42,654 bases of DNA, taken from positions 1-42,654 of the forward strand of contig JAICHV010000032.1 of assembly GCA_025924715.1 (NCBI GenBank). Reading direction: 5' to 3'. This document shows, piece by piece, positions 17,027 to 25,759 of the stretch. Under the pieces are notes generated by a model. The model was not told the DNA's origin, searched no databases, and worked only from the letters and a program-made list of their open reading frames with translations. The position numbers and the translations under genes are program-made. This DNA comes from Alphaproteobacteria bacterium (GTDB lineage Bacteria > Pseudomonadota > Alphaproteobacteria > Micropepsales > Micropepsaceae). The stretch's first letter is position 1. Each line of letters starts with the position of its first letter.

Positions 17027-19654
17027 ATGCCCGTGAAGAAGAAAACCAAGAGCAAAACGGCCAAAACCGCACGCAAATCGCTTTTGGCCAAATACCAGGC
17101 GATGCGGGATTTCAAAAAGACCGCCGAGCCCAGCGGCGCCAGGCCCGTGGCAACTGGGAAGCGGCTGCGCTTTGTCATCCAGAAACATGCCGCCACCCGC
17201 CTGCATTATGATTTTCGCCTGGAGTGGCAGGGCGTGTTCAAATCCTGGGCGGTGACGCGAGGTCCCTCGCTCGATCCGGCGGAAAAGCGCCTGGCGGTCG
17301 AGGTCGAGGACCATCCGCTGGATTACGGCGATTTCGAAGGCACCATTCCCAAGGGCCAATATGGTGGCGGCACCGTGCTCTTATGGGACCGCGGCTATTG
17401 GGAGCCGGACGGCGATGTCGACGCCATGCTGCGCAAGGGCGATCTCAAATTCACTTTGGACGGCGAAAAGCTGCAGGGCTCCTGGGTTCTGGTGCGCATG
17501 CGCAGCGACAAATTCAAAAGCAAACATAACAACTGGCTGCTGATCAAACATAAGGACGAATATGCCAAGAAAGGCCATGGCGAGACCATCCTGAAGCAGG
17601 ACCATTCGGTGGCTTCGGGCCGCGAAATGGAAGCCATCGCTGCCGGCAAGGGCAAGAAGCCCAAGCCCTTCATGCGGGCCAAAGCGTTCAATTCGGATGC
17701 GGTGTGGCAGTCCAAGCGGAGCGGAAGGGTGGAGGACACCGAGCCCGAGAAAGCACGCATGAACGCACCGAAGGGACGCAAGGTTTCCGCCCTGCCCCAA
17801 TTCATCGCGCCGCAATTGTGCGAAGTCCTGGAACGCCCGCCGGCCGGTCCGGGCTGGGTGCATGAAGTGAAATTCGACGGCTATCGCATGCAGTTGCGGG
17901 TGTCCGGCGGCAAGGCGGCTTTGCGCACCCGCAAGGGACTGGACTGGACGCAAAAGTTTTCCGCCATCGCCCGGGCGGCGGGCAGATTTCCCGATTGCAT
18001 CATCGATGGCGAAATCTGTGCCCTGGATCACAATGGCGCGCCCGATTTCGCCGGATTGCAGGCGGCGCTGTCGGACGGCAAGACCGACGCCCTGGTGTTC
18101 TTCGCTTTCGATCTGCTGTTTGCGGAAGGAGAGGATTTGCGGGCGCTGCCGCTAACCGATCGCAAGGCCCGCCTTGAAAGCCTGCTTCGCAAAGCCCCGC
18201 AAATTATTCGGTATGTGGAACATTTCAGCAGCGGAGGCGATGCGGTGCTGGAATCGGCTTGCCGGATGAACCTGGAAGGGATCATTTCCAAGCGGGCCGC
18301 CGCCCCCTATCGCTCGGGCCGGGGCGAGGATTGGAGCAAATCCAAATGCCGCGCCGGCCATGAAGTGGTGATCGGCGGCTGGAGCGACACCGCCGGCAAA
18401 TTCCGCTCTCTGCTGGTGGGGGTGCACCGCGGCGATCACCTGGTCTATGTCGGCCGGGTCGGCACCGGCTATGGCGCCGACAAGCTCAAGCGCTTGCTGC
18501 CCCGGCTGAAGGAATTCGCGGCAACGGACAACCCTTTCGGGGGCCTGAACAAGCCCAAACACGAGCGTAACGTCCACTGGGTGAAGCCCCAATTGGTGGC
18601 CGAAATCGAATTCGCCGGCTTTACCGGCGACGGCATGGTGCGGCAGGCTGCCTTCAAGGGTTTGCGCGCCGACAAGCCGGCGGCGGAGGTGGAGGCCGAG
18701 ACGCCCAAGAAAAACGTCAAATTGCGGGAGCCAAAACCGGCCCCCAAACGGGCGGGAAAACCCGGCGCGGCCAAAGGCGGCGCGGTAGTGATGAATGTGC
18801 CGATCAGCCATCCCGACAAGCCGCTATGGCCCGATGCGGGCGATGGAAAACCCGTCACCAAACTGGAACTGGCGCGCTATTACGAGAGCGTCGGCGCCTG
18901 GATGATCCCCCATATCCAAGGCCGTCCCTGCTCGCTGGTACGCGCGCCCGACGGCATTGGGGGCGAACATTTTTTCCAGCGCCATGCCATGGCCGGAAAA
19001 TCCAATCTGCTGGACGAAATGCGCGTTTCCGGCGACCGCAAGCCCTATCTGGTGATCAATCGGGTGGAAGCGCTGGCGGCGGTGGCCCAGATCGGGGCGC
19101 TGGAACTGCATCCGTGGAATTGCGCGCCGGGCAAGCCGGATGTGCCGGAGCGTTTCGTCTTCGATCTGGATCCAGCGCCCGATGTCGCATTCGAAGCGGT
19201 GATCGCGGCGGCGAAAGAACTGAAAGACCGGCTGGAGGCGCTGGGACTGGTGACCTTCGCCAAGACTACCGGCGGCAAGGGCCTGCATGTGGTGACGCCG
19301 TTCCTGGTGCCACGAGGCTTCGGCTGGACTGAGGCCAAGGCGATGGCGCGGGAGATCTGCGCCCAAATGGCGGCGGATTCGCCGGACAAATACCTGGTCA
19401 ATATGTCCAAGGAAAAACGCAAGGGCCGCATTTTCCTGGATTACTTGCGCAACGACCGGATGTCGACGGCGGTGGCGCCGCTTTCGCCGCGTGCCCGCGA
19501 GGGTGCGACCGTGTCGATGCCGCTGGAGTGGGGCCAGGTGAAAAAGGGGCTCGATCCCAAGCGCTTCACCGTCCGTACTGCGCCGGCACTGCTGCGCAAA
19601 GGGCCGTGGAAGGGCTATGCGAAGGCATCGCGCCCCTTGAAGCCGCTGGACTGA
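17027..19654 (+). CDS. ligD: Multidomain ATP-dependent DNA ligase D
   Basis: This 875-residue repair enzyme has domains in the order 3'-phosphoesterase, ligase, polymerase. The phosphoesterase region (about residues 40-190) shows [28 protein letters not shown] and IPKGQYGGG. The ligase domain has the adenylated lysine in EVKFDGYR (Lys282), IDGEICALD and an OB-fold extension. The primase-like polymerase (from about 590) has the metal-binding DLD at residues 713-715 and [12 protein letters not shown]. It processes and seals double-strand breaks with Ku. A Lys-rich leader ([14 protein letters not shown]) precedes the core. The start at 17027 is chosen because this leader and homology begin there. 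The long upstream open frame is antisense to ku. Confidence 0.96.
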   Translation: MPVKKKTKSKTAKTARKSLLAKYQAMRDFKKTAEPSGARPVATGKRLRFVIQKHAATRLHYDFRLEWQGVFKSWAVTRGPSLDPAEKRLAVEVEDHPLDYGDFEGTIPKGQYGGGTVLLWDRGYWEPDGDVDAMLRKGDLKFTLDGEKLQGSWVLVRMRSDKFKSKHNNWLLIKHKDEYAKKGHGETILKQDHSVASGREMEAIAAGKGKKPKPFMRAKAFNSDAVWQSKRSGRVEDTEPEKARMNAPKGRKVSALPQFIAPQLCEVLERPPAGPGWVHEVKFDGYRMQLRVSGGKAALRTRKGLDWTQKFSAIARAAGRFPDCIIDGEICALDHNGAPDFAGLQAALSDGKTDALVFFAFDLLFAEGEDLRALPLTDRKARLESLLRKAPQIIRYVEHFSSGGDAVLESACRMNLEGIISKRAAAPYRSGRGEDWSKSKCRAGHEVVIGGWSDTAGKFRSLLVGVHRGDHLVYVGRVGTGYGADKLKRLLPRLKEFAATDNPFGGLNKPKHERNVHWVKPQLVAEIEFAGFTGDGMVRQAAFKGLRADKPAAEVEAETPKKNVKLREPKPAPKRAGKPGAAKGGAVVMNVPISHPDKPLWPDAGDGKPVTKLELARYYESVGAWMIPHIQGRPCSLVRAPDGIGGEHFFQRHAMAGKSNLLDEMRVSGDRKPYLVINRVEALAAVAQIGALELHPWNCAPGKPDVPERFVFDLDPAPDVAFEAVIAAAKELKDRLEALGLVTFAKTTGGKGLHVVTPFLVPRGFGWTEAKAMAREICAQMAADSPDKYLVNMSKEKRKGRIFLDYLRNDRMSTAVAPLSPRAREGATVSMPLEWGQVKKGLDPKRFTVRTAPALLRKGPWKGYAKASRPLKPLD

Positions 19655-19666
19655 ACGCGCCGCAAA

Positions 19667-20290
19667 TTATTTGGACGGCTTCTCCCCTTCCAGGCTTTCG
19701 ATCATCTTCAGATGATCTTCCACCTTGGGCAGGGTTTCGGCGGCGAATTGCTTGATCGCGGCGTTGTCGCCGCTTTTGGCATAGCCGCGCATCAGGATCT
19801 GCGCTTCTTTGTGGGCGGCCTCCTGCTGCTCGAGATAGCGGTGGTCGAAATCTTCCGCCTTGGCGCCGCGCAGGGAGTCGATCAGGCTCTGGCGCCGGTC
19901 GTCGAGATGGGCCGGCGGCGTCACCGCCACATTGTTGCTGGCCAATATCTTTTTCAGCGCCGCGGTGGTGGCGGTATGGGCCTTGACCATTTGGGCGCCG
20001 AAATCCTTCACCTTGGCGGACCGGGCGCGGTCCTGGGCGATTTTGCCGGCTTCGACTTCGTACATGTCGCTGGTGGCCGCTGCCGTGACAAAGCCTTTGG
20101 TGGTGGTGGTCATTTCCGCCGAAACCACGCCCACCGCGCCCATGGCGGCGTCTTTCATGGCGCTCATCGCCGCGTTGCTGCTGCCGGGTGCCGGGCTCTT
20201 ATGGCCGGGCTGGTCGGCTTTCTGGGCCATAGCGGTACCCGCGGCGATCAAGGACAAGGCACAGACCGCGCCGAGCAGCTGCGTTTTCAT
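19667..20290 (-). CDS. DUF4142 exported protein
   Basis: This 207-residue protein has a signal peptide (MKTQLLGAVCALSLIAAGTAMAQ) followed by a low-complexity spacer and a DUF4142 four-helix, ferritin-like domain. Typical blocks are AAATSDMYEVEAGKIAQDRA, VKDFGAQMVKAHTATTAAL, RYLEQQEAAHKEAQIL and AAETLPKVEDHLKM. The family is periplasmic, often multi-copy in proteobacteria, and of unproven function. GGAGTC lies just before the ATG at 20290; the open frame continuing to 21157 has no homology. It converges on ligD with a 12-bp gap. Confidence 0.85.
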   Translation of the reverse strand: MKTQLLGAVCALSLIAAGTAMAQKADQPGHKSPAPGSSNAAMSAMKDAAMGAVGVVSAEMTTTTKGFVTAAATSDMYEVEAGKIAQDRARSAKVKDFGAQMVKAHTATTAALKKILASNNVAVTPPAHLDDRRQSLIDSLRGAKAEDFDHRYLEQQEAAHKEAQILMRGYAKSGDNAAIKQFAAETLPKVEDHLKMIESLEGEKPSK

Positions 20291-20438
20291 GTAAGACTCC
20301 TGGGTGGGAACCCTCTTCCTGCAAGAACACATGCGGCGGATTTTTGGTTTCGCCTCGACCGTACCGACGGGTTTTTTGCCTTGGGAACCGGCGGTCGTGA
20401 TCGGCTTCGTCACCGTTACGAATTCTTTTGGATCTAGA

Positions 20439-20463
20439 GGAACGTCGCGGGTCGCAGCCCGTT
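20439..20463 (+). promoter_or_regulatory. Candidate EcfG general-stress promoter for PRC-barrel gene
   Basis: GGAAC (20439-20443), 16 bases, then CGTT (20460-20463) match the alphaproteobacterial EcfG/SigT consensus GGAAC-N16/17-CGTT. It lies about 115 bp upstream of the PRC-barrel start and points toward it. Confidence 0.45.
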
Positions 20464-20578
20464 TTCTTCCATGCGATATTTTCTCCGCAAGGATGGAAAA
20501 ATCGCAAAGGGCGACGGGAACGGCGAGAGCCGGATTCCGTCGCCCTCGTATCGGGCCCCGTCCAACATGGAGAGTTTC

Positions 20579-20950
20579 ATGACAACCAGCAGCGGCCACA
20601 CTTCGGCCATTCTTGCCTCGAAGGTCAAAGGCACCGCCGTCTACAATGACGCCGGCGACAAAATCGGCACGGTGGAAGACATCGTTCTCGACAAACAGTC
20701 CAACCGGATCATGTTCGCCGCGCTGGGCTTCGGCGGCTTCTTGGGCGCCGGCGAGAAATATTATCCGGTGCCGTGGTCGATGCTGGATTATGACGAAAAC
20801 AAAGGCGGTTATGTGGTCCCGCTGGACAAGAATCGGATCGAGAAGGCGCCGGCCTATGACCTCAAGGATCTGACCAAGCACGACGGCAGCATGGGCAATA
20901 TCCGCGAAGAGACCTACAACTACTACAACATCAATCGCGACTGGCAGTAG
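20579..20950 (+). CDS. PRC-barrel domain protein
   Basis: This 123-residue protein carries a PRC-barrel fold (about residues 15-95), seen in KVKGTAVYNDAGDKIGTVED, VLDKQSNRIMFAALGFGG and YPVPWSMLDYD. Small stand-alone PRC-barrel proteins are common in alphaproteobacteria and are often stress-induced; their molecular role is unclear. No signal peptide is present. The ATG at 20579 has GGAGAG five bases upstream; ATG at 20567 is an alternative. A strong intrinsic terminator follows at 21011. Confidence 0.85.
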   Translation: MTTSSGHTSAILASKVKGTAVYNDAGDKIGTVEDIVLDKQSNRIMFAALGFGGFLGAGEKYYPVPWSMLDYDENKGGYVVPLDKNRIEKAPAYDLKDLTKHDGSMGNIREETYNYYNINRDWQ

Positions 20951-21010
20951 AGCTTTGCTCCTCCCGCGCGGGGGAGCGTAAGGCTTCGCTTCATTGGCGG
21001 AACACTGAGA

Positions 21011-21045
21011 CCGCCGCCGGGTTACACCGGCGGCGGCTTTCTTTT
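21011..21045 (+). terminator. Intrinsic terminator after PRC-barrel gene
   Basis: A perfect 10-bp GC stem (CCGCCGCCGG / CCGGCGGCGG) closes a six-base loop GTTACA and is followed by CTTTCTTTT. It ends just before the ribosome-binding site of the next small gene, so that gene would depend on read-through or its own promoter. Confidence 0.75.
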
Positions 21046-21057
21046 GAAGGACAACAT

Positions 21058-21246
21058 ATGCGCAAATTGCTTCTGGTGGGCATCGCACTCTGCGCATTCG
21101 GGGCCCTTTGGAAAGCCGAGGAGGAAGAAGATGGCGCTGCGGTAGCGCTGTCGCCATTCCTGGCCGCGCTTGCCATCGAGGCCGGCATTTTCCTGCTGCG
21201 CCGGCACCAGACCGGACTGCTCAAGCTGAGGCCCGCGGATCGCTAG
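21058..21246 (+). CDS. Small membrane protein, 62 residues
   Basis: The sequence has two hydrophobic segments, LLLVGIALCAFGALW (about residues 4-18) and LSPFLAALAIEAGIFLL (about 31-47), separated by an acidic EEEED stretch, and ends with a basic tail. GAAGGA lies about seven bases before the ATG. No family is recognised. It lies directly behind a terminator hairpin and converges on the cupin gene 45 bp away. Confidence 0.55.
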   Translation: MRKLLLVGIALCAFGALWKAEEEEDGAAVALSPFLAALAIEAGIFLLRRHQTGLLKLRPADR

Positions 21247-21291
21247 CGCTGCGGATGGGGCTGCTTGGCGGCCGCTCCACCGTCCCTCTCT

Positions 21292-21885
21292 TTAGTGCGG
21301 CTTGCGCCAGAATTTCTTGAGCGGTCCGGCCGCGCCATAGACCGGATCCGCCGCCGGTACGCGCAGCTTGGCGATGCGGGCACGGGCCTTTTCGGGGTCG
21401 ACCTCGCCCGGTGCGGGTTCGTCATAGGCACCTTGGGCGGGATAGGCGCCCACCACCAATAAATCGCGGGATTTGGATAGGCGCTGATGGCCGGTGCCGG
21501 CGGGCAGCACGATCACATCGCCCGCCCGCAACTCCACCACCCTGCCCGTGGCGCCGCCCAGCCGCACCCGGGCACGCCCTTTGGCGATCCCCAGAACCTC
21601 GTGCGTGCCCGTATGGAAGTGGTTGAAATCATAGATGGCGTCACGCCAGGAGGATTTCCAGCCATGGGCGGCGAACAGCACCTCGAACAGCGCGGCCGGA
21701 TCGCAATCCTTTTCGAGTTTCACCGGCGAGCGATAAAGCAGAAGGGGGAAAAACGGATTGTTGGGCGTGGCGCCGTCATCGGCGAAGCGCAGCAGATGGG
21801 CCTTTCGCGGGCGGGGAACGACACGGCGCGGTCGCCCCAGGCCGGTGAGTTTTTCTCCGATCGCTTTCAGTCCCTCGAACGACAT
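21292..21885 (-). CDS. Cupin-domain protein
   Basis: This 197-residue protein has both cupin motifs. Motif 1 is HFHTGTHEVLGIAKG, with two His and one Glu as likely metal ligands, and motif 2 is GDVIVLPAGTGHQRL. The core lies at about residues 70-155. The N-terminal region and the C-terminal extension (PEKARARIAKLR and on) are outside the barrel. The small-molecule substrate or ligand is unknown. It starts 33 bp after the hemerythrin stop on the same strand, so the two probably form an operon. Confidence 0.85.
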   Translation of the reverse strand: MSFEGLKAIGEKLTGLGRPRRVVPRPRKAHLLRFADDGATPNNPFFPLLLYRSPVKLEKDCDPAALFEVLFAAHGWKSSWRDAIYDFNHFHTGTHEVLGIAKGRARVRLGGATGRVVELRAGDVIVLPAGTGHQRLSKSRDLLVVGAYPAQGAYDEPAPGEVDPEKARARIAKLRVPAADPVYGAAGPLKKFWRKPH

Positions 21886-21918
21886 ATCCGGCCGCCCTTG
21901 CTGGAACAGGTTGGCAGT

Positions 21919-22440
21919 TCAGACCTTGACTCTTTTCTTGGCCGCTTCGAATTCGCGGTTCATCTGGGCGCGGTCTTCGGCGGAGAAATTCTCCCGCAGC
22001 CTCGCCCAGATATTGCGTTCTTCCTCGCCGATATGATGATTGATCAATTCGCGCAGCACTTTGGCGGTGGCGGAGAATTCCGGCGACATCGGGCCGCGCA
22101 TCTTGGCCAGCTTGGCCAGGGTCTCGCTGGCCAGGGAATGTTCCAGATAGCCTTCATGCCCGTCGATCTTGGCGTCCTTGCCGGCCAGGCCCAGCACGCG
22201 GTCATAGACGGTCTTCTCTTCGGCTTTGGTATGGGGGATCAGGGCTTTCTTGATTCGATTGACCAGCGAATGGCGCTCGCGCGCATTGTCGCTGTCGACC
22301 AGCTTTGAAAGCAGCGACTGAACTTCATCATGTTCCGCCTCGAGGGTCTCGAGGATGTCGGTTTCCGCCGGCTCTTTCCTGCCGCCGAGGGCGCCGAGTA
22401 CCGTCTTGCCGGCATTTTCCAGGCTGGTCCTGATCGTCAT
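21919..22440 (-). CDS. Hemerythrin-like HHE-domain protein
   Basis: This 173-residue four-helix protein has the metal-ligand pattern of hemerythrin-type domains. It has His in EAEHDEVQSLL, HxxxE in PHTKAEEKTVY, His residues in GHEGYLEHSL and HxxxE in NHHIGEEERNIW. A di-iron centre is expected, for oxygen or nitric oxide handling or sensing; which one is not clear. No signal peptide is present, so it is cytoplasmic. It is followed by the cupin gene in a probable two-gene operon and sits among stress-type genes. Confidence 0.88.
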   Translation of the reverse strand: MTIRTSLENAGKTVLGALGGRKEPAETDILETLEAEHDEVQSLLSKLVDSDNARERHSLVNRIKKALIPHTKAEEKTVYDRVLGLAGKDAKIDGHEGYLEHSLASETLAKLAKMRGPMSPEFSATAKVLRELINHHIGEEERNIWARLRENFSAEDRAQMNREFEAAKKRVKV

Positions 22441-22534
22441 GGGTGGTCCCCGCTATGTTTCAAGCAGGGAACGCATGGTCGCTCACGCGGTTGCGCAAAG
22501 GCAGCCGCGGCCAGGGAACCCGATAAGGCTCAGC

Positions 22535-24394
22535 TCAGGGAAGCGCGAAGACCACGATCTGGTTGGTGCCGGGGGTGGCGACTTTGGGGAAATTGAAATT
22601 GTCCAGTCCCGAGGAAACCACCGCGGCGACATATTCCTTGCCGTTCTTGCCCTGATAGACCATCGGGGTATCGACCGAATTGTTGCTGAGTTCGGTGGAC
22701 CAAAGTTCCTTGCCGGTCTTGGCGTCGATGGCGCGAAACATCTTGTCGGAGGTGGCGCCAATGAACAGCAACCCGCTGGCCGTGACCGCCGGGCCGCCGG
22801 CATTGGGCGTGCCGGTCTTGGGTACACCGCGCGCGGTCAGTTCCTTGTATTCGCCCAGCGGCTCGCGCCAGATCACATCGGCGGTATTGGCGTCGATCGC
22901 CATTAGCTCGCCCCAGGGGGGCGCTGAGCAGGGATAGCCGGCCGGATCATCGAACGGAATCTTCCGCTTGGCGTAGGAATCGAACAGGTTCGAAGAGCGC
23001 GACGGCTGGAGTACGCCCATGGTGCCCAGGCTGCGGGTGTTGACATAGATCACCCCCGCCTTGGGGTCATAGGAGGCGCCGGCCCAACCGCCGCCGCCTT
23101 CCGAGCTGGGGAACACCAGGCTTGGGACCATCAGATAGGGCGTATCGGGTCCTTCCTGGACCGCCTTGTCATATTGCGCCTGGCAGGACTTCATCGCTTC
23201 GGGCGTGGTGCGGTTGACTTCCGACCGGGTCATTTCCACCCGGCTGATGGGACCGGGCTTGAGCGGGAAAGGCTGGGTGGGAGAGGCAACTTCGCCGGGG
23301 GCATCGCTGCGCGGCACCGGGCGTTCCTCATAACCGAATACCGGCTTGCCGGTGTCACGGTCGAGAATCCACAGATACCCGACCTTGGTGGATTGGGCGA
23401 CGGCGGGAATGGTCCGGCCGTCTTTCTTCACTTCGATCAGGGTCGGAGGGGCGTTGACGTCCCAGTCGAAAATGTCGTGATGGGTGATGGCCCAGCTCCA
23501 TTTGAGCTTTCCCGTCACCGCGTCCAGCGCGATCACGCTGGTGGCATAGGAATTGTTGCCGGGCCGGTTGCCGCCGTAGTTCTGATCGGTGGCATTGCCG
23601 AGCGCGATGAACACCGTGCCGGTCTTGTCGTCCACCGTCATCGGCACCCAACTGCCGGGGCCGCGGCGGTCCTGCCAACCATTGGGGCCCCAGTCGCCGA
23701 AATTGGGCTCGCCCGGTTGCGGCACGGTGTGGAAGCGCCACAATTCCTTGCCGGTGATCAGATCGAAGGCGCGCGGATCGCCCGGCACGCCATAGCGTCC
23801 CTGCTCGCCCGAAGTGGGGGAGATGATGGCGATATTCTTGTAGATCGCCGGCGTGGCGCCCGGGGTGTAATTGCCGCCGAATTTTTCCATGATTCCGGCG
23901 GCCAGATTGACCAGCCCGTTCTTGCCGAAATTCTTGTAGAGCGCGCCGGTCTTGGCATCCAATTGCAGCAGGAAGCCGTCATTGGTCGCCACCACAATGC
24001 GCGGTGCGGTCTTGCCCTGCCCCGGCCAATAGGAGACGCCATATTTGGCGCCCGGCCCTTTGACACCCAAAGTGGTGAGATCGGTGTTCCAGACCACCGC
24101 GCCGGTCTCGGCATTGAGGGCGGTGATCTTTCCCCGGGCGGTGGGGAAATACATCAGATTGCCCACCACGATGGGGGTGATTTCCCAGCCGCGGAAACCG
24201 CCGGCCGGATCGCCCGTGTCATAGCTCCAGGCCTTTTGCAGCCGCGCCACATTGGCCGGGGTGATCTGGGTAAGCGGCGAATATTTCATGCCGCCGGGAT
24301 CGTTGCCGACGCCGGGCCAGTCGGAGGCGGTGGTGGCATAAGCCGTGCCGGCCAGCAGCAGCGAAAGCAGCGCGGCGGAAGTTCCGATTTTCAT
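22535..24394 (-). CDS. Periplasmic PQQ-dependent dehydrogenase (module 2)
   Basis: This 619-residue quinoprotein is a paralogue of the one at 110-2092. It has a signal peptide MKIGTSAALLSLLLAGTAYA, propeller motifs (DAVTGKLKWSW, DAKTGKELWS), THHDIFDWD near residue 301 and PWGELMAIDANTAD. It has no haem-binding CxxCH motif and lacks the Gly/Ala/Pro-rich insert of its paralogue. It should oxidise a sugar or alcohol in the periplasm. The start at 24394 has GAGGAC a few bases upstream; the much longer open frame toward 25249 is antisense-like read-through. It begins 11 bp after the TIM-barrel gene stop and ends the second module. Confidence 0.92.
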   Translation of the reverse strand: MKIGTSAALLSLLLAGTAYATTASDWPGVGNDPGGMKYSPLTQITPANVARLQKAWSYDTGDPAGGFRGWEITPIVVGNLMYFPTARGKITALNAETGAVVWNTDLTTLGVKGPGAKYGVSYWPGQGKTAPRIVVATNDGFLLQLDAKTGALYKNFGKNGLVNLAAGIMEKFGGNYTPGATPAIYKNIAIISPTSGEQGRYGVPGDPRAFDLITGKELWRFHTVPQPGEPNFGDWGPNGWQDRRGPGSWVPMTVDDKTGTVFIALGNATDQNYGGNRPGNNSYATSVIALDAVTGKLKWSWAITHHDIFDWDVNAPPTLIEVKKDGRTIPAVAQSTKVGYLWILDRDTGKPVFGYEERPVPRSDAPGEVASPTQPFPLKPGPISRVEMTRSEVNRTTPEAMKSCQAQYDKAVQEGPDTPYLMVPSLVFPSSEGGGGWAGASYDPKAGVIYVNTRSLGTMGVLQPSRSSNLFDSYAKRKIPFDDPAGYPCSAPPWGELMAIDANTADVIWREPLGEYKELTARGVPKTGTPNAGGPAVTASGLLFIGATSDKMFRAIDAKTGKELWSTELSNNSVDTPMVYQGKNGKEYVAAVVSSGLDNFNFPKVATPGTNQIVVFALP

Positions 24395-24405
24395 GATGTC
24401 CTCGC

Positions 24406-25638
24406 TTAGATCAAGCCGGCGGGCCCGAGCACCGCGCGCAAGGTGAGAAGATCGCGTTTCATCGCCCCCAGCACCTGGGCGCGGGGCAAGGTAATGGTGG
24501 TGCCTGCATTGTCGGCGCCCCCATTGGGATATTCGGCCTGGATCTCCACCGGTCCGTTGAACTGAATGTCCTTCATCACCTGGGCGAGACGGGGCAGATC
24601 GACCATGCCCATGCCCAGGGGCACCGCATGGGAGCGCCAGGGATTGGGCTGGCCGCCGCCGCCGCGCGAAAGCGGCTCGCCTCGTCCGCCGCGGCCACCA
24701 CGACCGGCAGCGCCCGGGGCGCCGCGGCCGGCATTGGCCTGCGGCGCGGCTGGTGGTGGAGGTGGAGGCGGAGGCGCCGCCTGGGCCGGGGCACCGGGGG
24801 CGCCTGGAGCGCCAGGACCACCGCGGCCGCGGCCGCCACCGCCGCCGCCGCCGCCACCACGGCCGCCGGCCGCGAGCACCTCTGGGGTGCCGGTAAAGGG
24901 GCCGCCTTGGTCGATCGGCAGGTCCAGGGTGATCGCGTAATCCTTGAATGAGATGCCGCCGATATAGGGGCCAGCGGCGCGCATGCCCAATTCCCAGGTG
25001 CCGTTGGCGCCGGCTTCCACCGCATGACCGGTATCGTAATGAAAGCTGACAAAGCGCGGATCGAAATTGCGCAGCACTTCGAGCAGATCGAAGATCATGT
25101 CGCCGACCGTGCCGGGGCCGGAATAATTGTGATACATCGCCTTCATGCCGTATTTTTCGTTGAGCTTGGAGAGCTTCTCCACGCGCGGCTTCAAGGCATC
25201 GATCTGGGGCTGGATCGGCTTGGTGAGATCGTAGCGGTAGGTGCCCCACCAGTAATGCTTGATCCCGAGCTGCGAGGCGGCATCGAGAATGGCCTCGGCA
25301 TTGGGCGAGTCCGCATCCGAGATGTTGGTGGTGATGGCGTCGACCAAGACGCCATGGCTCCGCACCGCGTTCACGAAGACCGGCAGATCGGTTTTGACCC
25401 GGGCGGGATCGACATGGCCGCCCTGGCTGCGCACGGTGATGTCGAGGCCGTCAAAGGCCATCTCGATCACCGCCTCGGCGACATCGTTCGGATCCTTGAG
25501 CCAGAGCAGATGGCGCGAATAGGCATCGATCTTGAGCTTGGCGGGCGCACCCTGCGCCAGCACCGGCCCGAACCCGGCGGCGTTGACGGCCAGTGAAGCC
25601 GCGCCGGCCTGAAGCAATTGACGTCTATCCATCCCCAT
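24406..25638 (-). CDS. Tat-exported sugar phosphate isomerase/epimerase-like TIM-barrel protein (module 2)
   Basis: This is a paralogue of the protein at 2104-3327, with the same gene order next to a PQQ dehydrogenase. The N-terminus MGMDRRQLLQAGAASLAVNA carries a twin-arginine motif and an AQG cleavage region. The TIM-barrel core (about residues 25-235) contains AFDGLDITVRSQGGHVDPA and KYGMKAMYHNYSGPGTVGD. A roughly 75-residue Gly/Pro/Ala/Arg-rich insert (DNA about 24660-24890, including polyproline and RGG-like runs) lies before the last barrel part GMGMVDLPRLAQVMKDIQFN. Starts at 25638 (AAGGA close upstream) and 25632 are both possible. The reaction is unknown. Confidence 0.82.
   Translation of the reverse strand: MGMDRRQLLQAGAASLAVNAAGFGPVLAQGAPAKLKIDAYSRHLLWLKDPNDVAEAVIEMAFDGLDITVRSQGGHVDPARVKTDLPVFVNAVRSHGVLVDAITTNISDADSPNAEAILDAASQLGIKHYWWGTYRYDLTKPIQPQIDALKPRVEKLSKLNEKYGMKAMYHNYSGPGTVGDMIFDLLEVLRNFDPRFVSFHYDTGHAVEAGANGTWELGMRAAGPYIGGISFKDYAITLDLPIDQGGPFTGTPEVLAAGGRGGGGGGGGGRGRGGPGAPGAPGAPAQAAPPPPPPPPAAPQANAGRGAPGAAGRGGRGGRGEPLSRGGGGQPNPWRSHAVPLGMGMVDLPRLAQVMKDIQFNGPVEIQAEYPNGGADNAGTTITLPRAQVLGAMKRDLLTLRAVLGPAGLI
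24655..24892 (-). repeat. Low-complexity GC-rich tract coding Gly/Pro/Ala/Arg insert
   Basis: The DNA consists of runs of GCC/CCG/GGC-type triplets that encode polyglycine, polyproline and GAPGAPGAP-like segments inside the module-2 TIM-barrel gene. It keeps the reading frame. The paralogue has only a short loop at this place. Confidence 0.8.
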
Positions 25639-25719
25639 TATCCTTCGCTTGTCCTTCGCTCGGGCCTTGGCGCCAGTTTGCACCCGCCCAGGACCTTGTC
25701 CACCACCGCGTCAAGAAGT

Positions 25720-25744
25720 CCCTGCCCGGAATATCCGGGCAGGG
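25720..25744 (-). terminator. Hairpin between receptor 2 and TIM-barrel gene
   Basis: A perfect 10-bp stem, CCCTGCCCGG / CCGGGCAGGG, closes the loop AATAT 16 bp after the receptor 2 stop. On the minus strand the downstream bases ACTTCTTG are only mildly T-rich. It may partly terminate transcription or protect the mRNA end, giving more receptor than downstream product. Confidence 0.55.
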
Positions 25745-25759
25745 GCAGCTTGGGGGAAA

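Noticed and set aside
20957..20977. GC-rich inverted repeat GCTCC...GGAGC after the PRC-barrel gene
   Set aside because: Imperfect and without a T-run; the hairpin at 21011 is a far better terminator.
20291..21157. Extension of the DUF4142 frame upstream of 20290
   Set aside because: It is antisense to the PRC-barrel gene; the signal peptide begins at 20290.
24395..25249. N-terminal extension of the PQQ dehydrogenase 2 frame (to 904 residues)
   Set aside because: It overlaps the TIM-barrel gene and shows no homology; the ATG at 24394 gives a signal peptide and has a ribosome-binding site.
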